Origin: Chondrosia reniformis
Lineage: Eukaryota; Porifera; Demospongiae; Chondrillida; Chondrillidae
Direction: 5' to 3'
Length of the DNA stretch: 64,000 nt
Assembly: GCA_947172415.1 (NCBI GenBank)
Contig: OX359195.1
Span: forward strand, 6,175,501 to 6,239,500
The position numbers and the translations under genes were made by a program. Shown here piece after piece: positions 49,537 through 60,561 of the stretch. Numbering within the stretch: the first letter of the stretch is position 1; the number at the start of each line of letters is the position of its first letter. The notes under the pieces were generated by a model that saw only the letters and a program-made list of their open reading frames with translations, did not search any database and was not told where the DNA came from.

Positions 49537-50392
49537 ATGGCCAATAAGGATACTTTGGTTGAGCTAGCTAAATTAGCAGAACACGCTGAACGTTATGAAG
49601 ATATGGCTGACTTCATGAAGCAAGTTACAAGCGGCCTAGACGAAAACGATGAACTGTCGAGTGATGAAAGGAATCTCCTCTCTGTTGCTTACAAGAATGT
49701 TATTGGTTCTAAGAGAACCGCTTGGAGGGTTGTATCAGCTTTTGAGCAAAAGCATGAAGAAAATGAAGTAAAAAAGGCGATCGGATCGGACTACCGCAAG
49801 AAGATTGAAAATGAGTTGGAGACTACATGCAAGGAAGTATTGGTGAGTGGCCTAGAGTGTTTTATATAGATCGTTGAAGTAAATTCTGTTCCAAATAGAC
49901 CCTTCTCAAAGAAAAATTGGTCCCCTCCGCCGTTTCTGTTGAAGCTAAAGTATTCTATTTAAAGATGCAAGGAGATTATTATCGCTACATGGCCGAGGCA
50001 GCAAGAATCGACAACAAACAAGCGGCCATAGATGGAGCGGATGATGCATACAAGAAAGCAAAAGAAAAGGCGGAAGATGGAGATGCTTTATCTCCTTGTC
50101 ACCCAATTCGTCTCGGACTGGCTCTTAATTTCTCAGTATTCTGTTTTGAGATTCAGAACAATCCAGATGAAGCATGCAAATTGGCTAGAACAGTGAGTAT
50201 ACTGGACTGTACAATCATTGACAATACTTGAATATGCTACTGATTTAATTGCAGGCATTTGACAACTCTATTAAGGAAATGGAGAAACAGGATAAAACTG
50301 ATAACAAAGATAGCACCCTCATAATGCAACTGTTGAGAGACAATTTGACATTGTGGACGCAAGATGATGACGATCAGGAGACAGAGAGTTGA
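49537..50392 (+). CDS. 14-3-3 protein B
   Basis: Three exons: 49537-49842, 49899-50192 and 50255-50392. Signatures [54 protein letters not shown] and [15 protein letters not shown], then [20 protein letters not shown]. Same two intron positions as 14-3-3 A, so the pair comes from duplication of an intron-containing gene. They are diverged enough to be separate isoforms. Inverted relative to copy A, with STAM between. Confidence 0.97.
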
Positions 50393-50669
50393 ATTAAATG
50401 AACACACTTGTAGAATTGTGATTAAACCTAGGATTTGTAGTGACCATTTGATCACAGCAGTCTAATGTTAAATGTAGTTGATAATGTAAAGTTAGTTTTA
50501 TATATATATATATATAAATATAATTCCATATTAAAAGTCAGAGTACATTTTACATTACAATGTCTAAAAGATTCAGCATATTTGTAATGTGTGGAGGTTG
50601 CAGAATGTTAGTTTTGGCACCTTTTGGACCTACATTCACTGGGTAATGGGAGTGACTCCTCAGGTGAAT

Positions 50670-53659
50670 TTAGCAGAGATCATCACCAACAGTTGTAAAA
50701 AGGTCGTAACTCTCGTGATGGCAGTGGTTATTCTTTGCATTTGGATTAAAATGGTACTTAAAGTGGCCTCCATCCCAAGTTAAAACTACACATTAGTAAA
50801 AACAAGAAATAGTGCTAGAAATAGATATTTAATGTGGAACTAACTATGCAAGGCAGGTTGCTTGTCCAAAGTTGCTACAAACTTGACCTCTTTAACCAGG
50901 CTGACTTGAGCCATCCCCCATTGTGACTCCGTATACCACTTTGATATACCACTACCTGCAAAACTACAATCATGCCTCTGTCACATGATTGTCACATGAT
51001 AATTACATGATATATCTGTACTTTGATTTTTTATTGAGTTCCCTCTTTTGCACTGCAAAAATATGGACGGTTCCTTTGTCACTTCCAGCACACAAATAAG
51101 CAGAATCAGGACTAAATGACAAGCTGTAGGATTGTACTATACTTCAGACAGTTGCCTAGGATATTGTCACCATAGCAACATGCTTACCTGTTTATGTAAG
51201 CAGTATCAGATCCACGTCTAAACTCTGCCAAAAGTTCATTTCTTGTGACATCCCTTAATCTAATTAGTGTACCCTATAGTAAACATGCAAAACCATTGAA
51301 AAATAAAACAAAGCATAGCAATCAAATAGAGAAGATTATATTTCAGTAGTAATTCAATAATGTAAATCTAGAACATTCCTGTGGGAGTTTAGTACATATA
51401 TTTCATGGATACATGTTCTGAACATGCCTTATCCATGTCAGATTTGGTAGGAACCAACCCACACACTTCTCCATCCTCCCTCACACTTTTCCATCCTCCC
51501 TCACACTTTTCCATCCTCCCTCACACTTCTCCATCCTCCCTCACACTTTTCCATCCTCCCTCACACTTCTCCATACTCCCTCACACTTTTCCATCCTCCC
51601 TCACACTTTTCCATCCTCCCTCACACTTCTCCATCCTCCCTCACACTTCTCCATCCTCTCTCACACTTCTCCATCCTCCCTCACACTTCTCCATCCTCAC
51701 AGCACAATTAATTCAGCAAGCTAATGAATTCATTATTCTGACTTCTGACCTTTTTAGAAGCAGTGGCAATGTAAGTTCCCTTTGAATTTATTGCTATGGT
51801 AGCTATTGGATGCTGATGTGCTGGGATGGTTATTGAGTTGACTTTGGGCTCTGGTGAGATATCCTAGAAAAAGGAGAAAGAGACAAGAAGATTTATTTTA
51901 CATATAAATACAATTACATAAATAACCCTTCTATCCAGTAGGGAATTAAAAAACTGGATCTTAATCAAAAGCAAAGGTTTGTGTGTATATTAAGTTGGAA
52001 TTTAATACTTTTGGCAATTCATCTGTAGGACTGCAAATCTATTAATAATTCTCATGTAGCATGACCTCATAAACACAACTCTTACAGTAGGAGTCTCATG
52101 ATCAATAGCACACAATCCCACCTACACAAAAACTGGGCACCAGGGAGAGGGATAAGGGAAATATTTCAGAGAGAGGAATAGTTGGGCTTTAATATATCAA
52201 CCTCTAACCTCTGTATGCTTATTAAAAAGTTTGATATTAAGGGAAAATACCTGTACTTTTATAGTGCCACTACACTTGTTAGTGGGAGTACTCAAATAGA
52301 AGAGAACATCTTGATGAAGTGGAGTGGTACACTCAAAGATGCCTCTGGGGTTGCTAGGCGTATCCAGGGAAAGTCGCAATTCCACTTTTTGTGGAAATGA
52401 AAAGATGTGGATTTCTTGTTCTAGAACAACTGCTAGTCTAAATATTATGAATAAAATGAACTATGGACACAAAGTGACACAAATCATTTTGGCTATTTAT
52501 TTTAGTTGATATCTTTATGTATAAAATCATTTTCTATCCACATCTACATACACAGACATTGAAATGTCAAAATACTTACAAATTTGGTTTCATTTGCACC
52601 TTCACTACTTTACTTCTAAACGTTAGTCTGTAAATGAACCTATTCAGTTTATCATCCCAAATCATAACTTGTGTGTCAGGAAACTTTGCCGCCTGGCCTC
52701 CTCCCACGAGAGCTATTAAGTTACTCCTATGGAGCATGGTCGCAAAGCTGACACTACCACATATGCTGAAATCTGATAGAGATGGCAATGGCTTACATAG
52801 CAACATGTCTTGACAAACATTGCACTTAGAGAGCTATCACTTGTCTACCCTGCAAGACCTGCTCCATTACACCCACTATAAGCTTCCCTTAATCAAAGGC
52901 CACACCTCTCTGCTCTATAGTTACACACCTCTCCACTCTACTGTCCCTTAGATACACACCTCTCCACTCTACTGTCCCTTAGATACACACCTCTCCACTC
53001 TACTGTCCCTTAGATACACACCTCTCCACTCTACTGTCCCTTAGATACACACCTCTCCACTCTACTGTCCCTTAGATACACACCTCTCCACTCTACTGTC
53101 CCTTAGATACACACCTCTCCACTCTACTGTCCCTTAGATACACACCTCTCCACTCTACTGTCTCTTAGATACACACCTCTCCACTCTACTGTCCCTTAGA
53201 TACACACCTCTCCACTCTACTGTCCCTTAGATACACACCTCTCCACTCTATTGTCCCTTAGATACACACCTCTCCACTCTACTGTCCCTTAGATACACAC
53301 CTCTCCACTCTACTGTCCCTTAGATACACACCTCTCCACTCTACTGTCCCTTAGATACACACCTCTCCACTCTATTGGATAGTTAGGTAGACTGTTCTAT
53401 CAAAACGTACGATATAAAAGAAGTTCTAAAATCCCTCACCAATTTTCGTCTTCTCCACCAGAGGGTCCAGGTTATACACTTTAAGACCATCCTCCATGGA
53501 GCATATAAAGCAGTCTGATAAATGTAAGAGTGAATAAAATTTCATTGTAAAAAGACAACTATAATGAATAAAATTTCATTGCCTATAATCTGTCTAACCA
53601 TGATCTTGGTTAAATGAGAGATTGGTAATATTGCTTCCTCGAAATCTTGAGGCAGCCAT
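50670..53659 (-). CDS. WDR45: WDR45 / WIPI4-like PROPPIN (autophagy)
   Basis: A seven-bladed beta-propeller that binds PI3P/PI(3,5)P2 and acts with ATG2 in autophagosome growth. First exon 53599-53659 ([20 protein letters not shown]); second from about 53514 down to 53440 ([18 protein letters not shown]). Further exons carry [67 protein letters not shown], the lipid-binding FRRG ([13 protein letters not shown]) and [20 protein letters not shown]. The last exon ends [11 protein letters not shown] at 50670. The MLHRSN-LVGGG stretch favours WIPI4 over WIPI3. Two introns contain large minisatellites. Convergent with 14-3-3 B. Confidence 0.9.
51463..51700. repeat. Minisatellite in WDR45 intron, ~21-bp unit
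   Basis: Eleven or so copies of CTTTTCCATCCTCCCTCACA, with T/C and A/C variants. Strongly pyrimidine-rich on the plus strand. Confidence 0.93.
52905..53380. repeat. Minisatellite in WDR45 intron, ~30-bp unit
   Basis: About 15-16 near-identical copies of a 30-bp unit beginning TTAGATACACACCTCTCCAC. Only scattered single-base variants, so recently homogenised. Confidence 0.95.
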
Positions 53660-53894
53660 TTTTGTAATTAATTTTCAATTGGCGAGTCATGGCGAGATGT
53701 CGAGATGCTAAATTGTTTGACGATTTATAACATATCATCAATCTCCAATTGCATGCTTATGAACTTCCGGAGTAGTGGATGAGCTAGCTAATCAAACATC
53801 TCTCAAGAAATGTGAAATCTACAGCAAGAATACATCAGCATTGCAATTAAACTAAGCACAAAGCAGTTCTATCATGCTTGCAGAATAATCTTTT

Positions 53895-54645
53895 CTACAC
53901 AGCTATGTTAATATCAGCACATTGGTAAAACTCTGCAGGAGCATCAGGGTTGCTCGTAATGTAGACAGCTTGCAGGATTGCCCTTGGATACAGATCTTTC
54001 TCACTGTTAAACAAATCAGGCATGTGCATAACTATGAACAATGAAGGAACGTTTTCTCATCTAGCTAACTTTGGAATGAAAACCTGTTCTGCATACAGAT
54101 TTAGGGAGCTCGTGTTGGTGTCTGGTATTGTTAGCAGGGGTTTAAAGCTTGGTGTGGCTGAAAAACTGGAAATCGACACTACAAACTTTCCCTGTATTAA
54201 GAGCAAAATTGTAGTAATTTTTTAGTGAAAACAGAACATTTAAAGGACTCACCGGCTTAGATTTATCCCAGTGGTTGAGATTCTTTTGGAACACCACAGA
54301 AATGTTGCTATTCAAGCTATTAAATGAAATGATTTATAATACACATTATTCAGCTAGATTATGAAACAGCAATGGTATTACTTGTAAGTGACATTCACGG
54401 TATCATCTGGTTTTCTCTCTCCGCAAGGTCCCTTCAGCAAGATGCAGTCTTTAGCACCTGTAATGTAAGCGTAGCAAAAATACAGCAAGAAAAAACTTTT
54501 ACTTCAAGCACGTGCAAGCACAGTTCCCTTTAGACCTACCTGGGGCATTAATTCCTTTCATCGATCCTCTTTGATGAGGTGAGATCAAACAAATGTGGGA
54601 ATATCCCAGCACGATTAAGGACAAGAGGACGAAAATCCTTGCCAT
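53895..54645 (-). CDS. Small secreted BIM1/X325-like putative copper-binding protein
   Basis: Five exons in phase: 54540-54645, 54382-54457, 54253-54316, 54097-54191 and 53895-54003, giving 149 residues. Signal peptide MARIFVLLSLIVLGYS, predicted to be cleaved directly before His, so the mature chain would start HICLISPHQRGSM. Later ILLKGPCGERK, ISVVFQKNLNHWDKSKPG, FVVSI and a C-terminal FYQCADI. This arrangement matches animal proteins annotated with the copper acquisition factor BIM1-like domain (LPMO-related X325). In that family an N-terminal His with a second His and an Asp forms a copper site. Function in animals is unknown; not expected to cut polysaccharide. Family call rests on remembered motif patterns. 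Confidence 0.7.
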
Positions 54646-55337
54646 TTCTACTTCGAACCCGTGACTGCAGTAATTACGTCATGCTGTGTAATTCATACTT
54701 TACACACTGACTATCATAAAAGATGAGACGGCAAATAAGTAGACCGCAGTTTGACGTTTAAGATTTTGGATTATTACCATGTATGCATGTATGCATGAGT
54801 ATAAAGGTCCATATATAGGTTGAAGGGAGTGGTCTGTTATACCAGAGCTAGCTTGTTGTCCTGCATTAGTTTTTCTAATGAAAAATTACCTGTTTGAATA
54901 TTTAAAGAGGATATAGTCAGGCCGACAGAGATATGACTGAATAAAAACACACCAGTAACTCCAGATTCTTGTTTGTCTAAGAAGATATACTATGTGTATA
55001 AGTAATATAACACAGTCTAAGAAAAGAAACTTGTTTACTGATCTTCTATTATATGCAACCAAACTGTCTGCCAATGTTGATTTTTTTTATGGGGGAGATA
55101 TGCATATATTGGTTAAGATGGCTGGAAATGGGCTGGTCTCTGATTATTAGCTATATAGACCACAAGTATTTTAATATTGCAATCGCTTTCTTTCGTGTTT
55201 TTCTCTTTTTTTCTCTTCACGATGAATGTGCCATCTGCCGGTTTCGATCATTCAAGTAGTTCCGGTCCGAGCATTTTCAGTACGGAATAGGGTTTTACTC
55301 ATCAGCATGTTGCAAAACCCACGTGTAGAGAAAGAAA
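54646..55337. other. Intergenic divergent region, BIM1-like / RPS8
   Basis: About 690 bp between the BIM1-like and RPS8 start codons. It has short ATGCATGT repeats near 54780 and a pyrimidine-rich TTTTTCTCTTTTTTTCTCTT at about 55199-55218, a candidate TOP-like transcription start for RPS8. No gene seen. Confidence 0.5.
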
Positions 55338-56887
55338 ATGGGTGAGTTGAGCATGTAAAGGAATCGTTTGATCTGGAGTTTGAAGAGATAGCCTTTTATA
55401 TTTACTTAACTTTATACGAAGATTATAGGGGGATATTATAATTTTCCGTTTACTTGGTGCACGAAGTCTAACGTAATGGTTGATTTTGTTTGCTGTAGGT
55501 ATTACTCGTGATTCCTGTCACAAGAGGCGCTCTACAGGAGGGAAAAGGAAAGCCATCAGGAAAAGACGGAAGTTTGAATGTGGCAGACCTCCAGCGAACA
55601 CGAAGGTAGCTTCCTTTCTGCTTTGTAGTATAGTACCAGACAACGAATTTCATGCACGGCTGTTTCTCGTTCGTGTAGATCGGCGCAAAGAGAATTCACG
55701 TTGTTAGAGTGAGAGGAGGTAACAAGAAGTTTAGGGCTCTCAGATTGGATCATGGTAATTTTTCTTGGGGATCCGAAGCTGTGACAAGAAAGACGCGTAT
55801 TATAGATGTTGTGTACAACGCAAGCAATAACGAACTAGTCCGAACAAAGACGTTGGTGAAGAATTGTATAGTGATAATTGAAGCTACCCCGTTTCGTCAA
55901 TGGTATGAGCAACATTACGGTCAGCCAATTGGCAAGAAAAAAACTCAACAAAAGGTGTGAACTGGGGGAAGGGTAACCATGGTAATTCAACTCTTGATCT
56001 CCATGATCTAATACCCTTTTGATTGGCCAATAGTTTACTATACCTTAGCAAGAGCTCCCTCACAGTCACCACCCACCCACTCGTGTTCACAAGAGCTCCC
56101 TCACAGTCACCACCCACCCACTCGTGTTCACAAGAGCTCCCTCACAGTCACCACCCACCCACTCGTGTTCACAAGAGCTCCCTCACAGTCACCACCCACC
56201 CACTCGTGTTCACAAGAGCTCCCTCACAGTCACCACCCACCCACTCGTGTTCACAAGAGCTCCCTCACAGTCACCACCCACCCACTCGTGTTCACAAGAG
56301 CTCCCTCACAGTCACCACCCACCCACTCGTGTTCACAAGAGCTCCCTCACAGTCACCACCCACCCACTCGTGTTCACAAGAGCTCCCTCACAGTCACCAC
56401 CCACCCACTCGTGTTCACAAGAGCTCCCTCACAGTCACCATCCACCCACTCGTGTTCACAAGAGCTCCCTCACAGTCACCACCCACCCACTCATGTTCAC
56501 AAGAGCTCACTGTATGCATTTATTTTAATTGTGTCTGTCTGTGTGCATAGGAAGGAGAAGAAACTGTTGTCAAGAAGTCCAATCATTTGCAGAGAAAATT
56601 AGATGCTCGCAAACCCTTAGCAAAGGTAGACCCTCATGTAGAAGAGCAAATGTCATCGGGAAGATTATATGGTATGTCTATGGGTACAAGTAGCTCCTGA
56701 AACCACAAGTGTTTATATAACAAGATTATATTCCTCTACAATAACCCATTTTATATTCACTGTATGCTTCCCTTCAGCTTGTGTAGCTTCTAGACCAGGT
56801 CAAAGCGGAAGGTGCGATGGTTATATATTAGAGGGAAGAGAGCTGGAATTTTACATCAGAAAAATGAAGACAAAGAAAGGAAAATAA
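55338..56887 (+). CDS. RPS8: 40S ribosomal protein S8 (eS8)
   Basis: Structural protein of the small ribosomal subunit. Five exons: 55338-55341 (start codon plus one base), 55499-55605, 55679-55954, 56551-56671 and 56778-56887. The protein begins [20 protein letters not shown] and carries [71 protein letters not shown] and ends KMKTKKGK. The tiny first exon ending ATGG is typical of eukaryotic ribosomal protein genes. Intron 3 (596 bp) is mostly a 41-bp minisatellite. No C/D snoRNA box pair was found in the introns. Confidence 0.97.
56050..56512. repeat. Minisatellite in RPS8 intron 3, 41-bp unit
   Basis: Eleven near-perfect copies of a 41-bp unit beginning AGAGCTCCCTCACAGTCACC and ending CACTCGTGTTCACA. 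Only one or two copies have single-base changes. 41 is not a multiple of three, so the unit is open in all frames, giving three long spurious ORFs. Confidence 0.97.
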
Positions 56888-57159
56888 CATGCAAATTATC
56901 ATGTGTGTCTGTAATGTAATGTTACAAGTTTTGAAATTGAACTACTGAACCTGTGGTTATCAATAAATTCTAAACATGACAGCCACCATGATTCTTAACC
57001 ATGGCTACAAAACATTCCATAAATTTCAAGTGTGTCTCTATGTACATAAACTTACAGTGAGTTAGGCACAGGAAGCTAAAACGTGTAGAATGGTCCTTGT
57101 GAAAAAAATAAAATTCTGAAATGTCAGCATCTAAATTTTGTTGCATTCCTTGGCATTCT

Positions 57160-59065
57160 TTACAGTGGAGTACTAAGTATAGTTAAGTCAGCAGCTGGAT
57201 TGGCTATGTAGTCACCATTCTGGCCTCCTACCTTGGGTCGAAGGCCTAGGGAGCTTCTTAGACTGGCATTCCTAGTTATGGAGCGGAGACTGCCTCCGGC
57301 TTGGTAGTGGGCTTGGGCACCAGTTGTGTTGTCCCAGTAACGAGTTGTGATGCTATAAAAAGGAGGCAGGCATTTGTAAGCTATCACTATATGGAGTGTG
57401 TGCGGATTACTATAACAGAAATGGAAATGGTACCATATTAGGAATAACACTATAATGAAGCTATAGGCAACTTGGATTTCCACTCAATAATTTACACCAC
57501 TGGTGAGACTTACAAAATAATTCAGAGAAAATTGATAATTTTGTTTATAATGATATTCCACTAAATTCATGGACACATTCCAATTACCAGTAGATACCAA
57601 CACAAATGTGACAGCAAAGGTTTGAAATCCAATACAGATTACCTATTATCACATGGCATGGAAATTTTTGGAATATTCATACCATCATAGGATAAATAAA
57701 ATATTCCGATCCCTCACCCTAGCAGTATGATTAGGCAAGTCTTAAATAAATAGCTACTATTGTTCTTTTCCCTACGCTAATTAAGACTGGCCTGTAGAAT
57801 CAAAGGCCGTCAGTGCTACATTCCAAGGCAGATAGCAGTGGTAATGGAGTGTGAAAGTACAGTAATCCTTGGCTGTTAAAGTACATATATAAAGTAAGCT
57901 TCATATACGCACCTGTATGCTTGATAACGCTCTTTGCTTTCACTGCGACAGCAGCAACAACAAATGAGACAGATTAGAAACAGCACTATAACGATTATCA
58001 CTGCTATTGCTGCTCCAACTGCAATACCAATAATTGCTCCTTGGGATAAGCCACTCTATATGGAGATGGCATGGGAGAGTGAAGGTGTTGATTAGAGGAT
58101 GATTGGTGGTGACATTTTACAAAAAGAACTTGGAATGGCTAGGATTTGTGAATTTGTAACTGTTTAGAATTTGATTGACCAACAACAGTTGGGGAAGCCA
58201 GGAAAGTTAAACAGACAGAAAATTACCTTCCAAAAGTAATAAACTTAAAATACATACATGGCTCTGACAGCCCTTGAGGTTATCAAAATAGAAGTCACAA
58301 GAACACTAAACATATGCTTTATTAACATGAATAAAATTACATAAGCAATACACCAATACACCCATGGCTTCTTAATACAGGAAGGGTAAATTGTGTCCTT
58401 CTTCTCTGAAGAAGAGGAGAGGGAGGAGGATGAAAGAGGGAAAAGTAGAGGGAGAGGGAGTGTGAGAGGGAGAGGGAGAGAGGAGAGGGAGAGTGGGAGG
58501 GAGATGAAGAAGTACAAGAGCAGAGGTGTTTAAATACAGTTGTCATTGTAAAATATAAACTTACAGGCTGTGCAGCTGTAGGGGTAGTACTTGGTTCTAC
58601 TTCAACACGAGACGACGACTCCATTCCAAGGCTGGTACTAGATACTTCTGTCACGACACTAGATGTAGCAACATCAGTAGAGGAGTTTACACTGATTGTC
58701 ATTGGTAGCTCCATCGAGCTAGAGTTAAGTGTAGGTGATACGTCGTCCACTGAAGTTGCTACAGTGGAATTTGGCAAACTGCTTGGGCTAGGAGTCATAG
58801 AGAGGGACGTTGAAGACTGATTATCCAAGACTGTAGGCGCTGCCGAAACATCAGTAGATACATTACCGGTGACCATTACAGTACTTGAATTGACATGAAA
58901 ACTCTCAGCTTCGACCGTCTGACTTGCAGTGTCATTAGCCAACGCATTTTCCGTACTAGAGGATGGCTGAATAGAGCTGGTCGCGTTCATGGAAACATCT
59001 GGAGTTGAAGTTTGAGAGAATGTGCAGAGTGGAAATGCTACAATGAAAACTAGAAATATCTTCAT
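57160..59065 (-). CDS. Mucin-like single-pass membrane protein
   Basis: First exon (about 58564-59065) encodes a signal peptide (MKIFLVFIVAFPLCTFSQ) and about 150 residues dominated by Ser/Thr with many N-x-S/T sites, such as NSSTVMV, NQSSTSLS and NSTVATS: a heavily glycosylated stalk. A second exon near 57910-58055 encodes a transmembrane helix (GIAVGAAIAVIIVIVLFLI) followed by CLICCCCRSESKERY. The last exon (57160-about 57352) encodes a short cytoplasmic tail with NASLRSSLGLRPKVGG, ending ILSTPL. No named family recognised. The ATG at 59065 is preferred over an upstream in-frame ATG because it begins the signal peptide. Head-to-head with the sulfotransferase gene. Confidence 0.75.
58380..58520. 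repeat. GA-rich low-complexity tract in mucin-like gene intron
   Basis: Purine tract rich in GAGAGGGA and GGAGGGAG. An apparent extension of the mucin-like reading frame through it is a low-complexity artefact after a likely splice donor. Confidence 0.7.
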
Positions 59066-59190
59066 TTCAGTTGCTATGGATTCGTATCTTCTCTGCTTAC
59101 TGAGAATTCGCCGACGAAGACGCATTGGGGGACCACAGGAATGCCCTTATCGAAATCTAAAAACGAGAAAACAATGCTTAGTAACGCAAA
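59066..59190. promoter_or_regulatory. 125-bp divergent promoter, mucin-like / sulfotransferase
   Basis: Start codons 59065 (minus) and 59191 (plus). No TATA box or CRE recognised. Confidence 0.55.
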
Positions 59191-60204
59191 ATGCGACAAA
59201 AGAGGAGAGAATTAATTGTTCTAACTGTAATGCTATTTGTCCTAACTGCTATAATACTGTTAGCACAGGCATACTTACTGCAGGAGAATGAAAGAGAAGT
59301 GGAGAACCTTTCCAAACGGATCTTGTCTAAACTGCCTACCACCTCGCAACACTTTGACAATCTATCGTTGCCTTTGGAATGTTCGGCCGTACATCCGAAT
59401 TATCTCTTCGTTGTGAGAATTGCCAAGTGTGCTAGCACAACGATTATTCATCTGCTGCACATGCTTTCTAAAACAAAGCGCTTTTACCTACTTTTCCATA
59501 GAAGTGGTGCATACAACTTTGATGAGGAGGAAATCAATGAAATTCAGCAAATTTGCTTGAACAGATCATCTTCAAATAGCTATATGGTATCTTCGGGAAG
59601 GCCTAAATTGGTGTATGCGCGACATTTCTATTACACAAAGTTCCCCTTGCTTAGTGAGTACACCTATATCACCTTTGTTCGTCATCCGGTGGACAGAGTA
59701 ATATCAGCCTATCTTTATTATCACTTTAGTGACAGAGAAAGTATACAATCTCTAGTGCCTTCTGAATACAAGGGAGAGGATATAGAAGTGTGTGTCCAGC
59801 TGAACCATGAAGGTTGTACTAGTAACTTAATGACCAAATATTTTTGTGGTCACGCCCCTTATTGTAGCTCTGGCTCCAAGGAGGCACTCACTGTAGCCAA
59901 ATACAATATGAAGCACAAGTTTGTGTTTGTTGGCCTGGTAGAGGAAATGGAGGTGTCACTAAGACTTCTAAGTGTTATTCTACCAGATGTATTTGGAAAG
60001 ATGGATAGTTCCTTTTTGCCTAAGATTAATAAAAATGAACACAGCGAACAAGACAGAAATATTACAGCATTGTCAAAGCTAATAATTATGCAACACAATA
60101 AAGCTGATATGGAATTGTATGACTTTGCAGTTACACTTTTTGAAAGCAAAGTTCAGAAGTGTCTATTAAAGGAAGCATATAATAACCATAAATTCATGGT
60201 CTGA
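59191..60204 (+). CDS. Heparan/uronyl 2-O-sulfotransferase-like enzyme (HS2ST/UST family), intronless
   Basis: A single-exon 337-residue type II membrane protein: basic start MRQKRRE, then helix LIVLTVMLFVLTAIILLAQA. The PAPS 5'-phosphosulfate-binding loop is seen in FVVRIAKCASTTIIHLL and the 3'-phosphate-binding motif in ITFVRHPVDRVISAYLYY. These two and their spacing define the HS2ST/UST/CHST sulfotransferase fold. A Cys-rich segment (CVQLNHEGCTSNLMTKYFCG) and FVFVGLVEEMEVSLRLL also resemble UST/HS2ST. These Golgi enzymes transfer sulfate to uronic acid in glycosaminoglycans. Acceptor specificity cannot be read. The Lys usual in the PSB loop is present as K in AKCASTT. Confidence 0.85.
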   Translation: MRQKRRELIVLTVMLFVLTAIILLAQAYLLQENEREVENLSKRILSKLPTTSQHFDNLSLPLECSAVHPNYLFVVRIAKCASTTIIHLLHMLSKTKRFYLLFHRSGAYNFDEEEINEIQQICLNRSSSNSYMVSSGRPKLVYARHFYYTKFPLLSEYTYITFVRHPVDRVISAYLYYHFSDRESIQSLVPSEYKGEDIEVCVQLNHEGCTSNLMTKYFCGHAPYCSSGSKEALTVAKYNMKHKFVFVGLVEEMEVSLRLLSVILPDVFGKMDSSFLPKINKNEHSEQDRNITALSKLIIMQHNKADMELYDFAVTLFESKVQKCLLKEAYNNHKFMV

Positions 60205-60561
60205 TAGTACAGACATCAAACAACAATCCTGTATATAGTCATTAATTTCTCAATTATACTATTTTTCATTTCATTTTTTTCATTTTCATCATGTAGTTCA
60301 TCTCCTCAGTAGGAGGTCGCTGTTACATACAGTAAAAATACTTTAAAATTTTAGGAATATGGACTATTCATTCAATCATACTATTAGGCCTATATTTTAT
60401 TTTTTACACACAAATTAAATTAATTTTATTTTGAATGTTTTTATTTACTTTCATCTAATTGATCATGAGGTGCATCATAAACTTTTGAAGGTCTACAGAT
60501 GACATGTGGAACCGTGCATGTCGAATTTCGTGGGCGATTACGTAAGTCGGATCAGTTAAAT
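60205..60561. other. Intergenic, sulfotransferase to FAF2
   Basis: About 357 bp of AT-rich sequence with a CATTTCATTTTTTTCATTTTC tract. No gene recognised. Confidence 0.5.

Noticed and set aside
51405-51785. Repetitive ORF rich in [17 protein letters not shown]
   Set aside because: Reading of the 21-bp minisatellite in a WDR45 intron.
52905-53380. CRISPR-like regular array
   Set aside because: Units are contiguous identical repeats without unique spacers, and the context is eukaryotic; a minisatellite. The same applies to the other arrays in the window.
56023-56602. Three long plus-strand ORFs of 130-175 codons with [15 protein letters not shown]-type repeats
   Set aside because: Open in all frames because of the 41-bp minisatellite in an RPS8 intron. 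The flanking RPS8 exons and splice sites explain the region.
55342-56777. C/D-box snoRNAs in RPS8 introns, as in vertebrates
   Set aside because: I found no paired TGATGA and CTGA boxes flanked by a terminal stem in any of the four introns.
58337-58563. Extension of the mucin-like exon into PSHSPSPLSLSLSHSLSLYF-type sequence
   Set aside because: Low-complexity GA tract after a likely donor. The TM-encoding exon further on gives a sensible protein.
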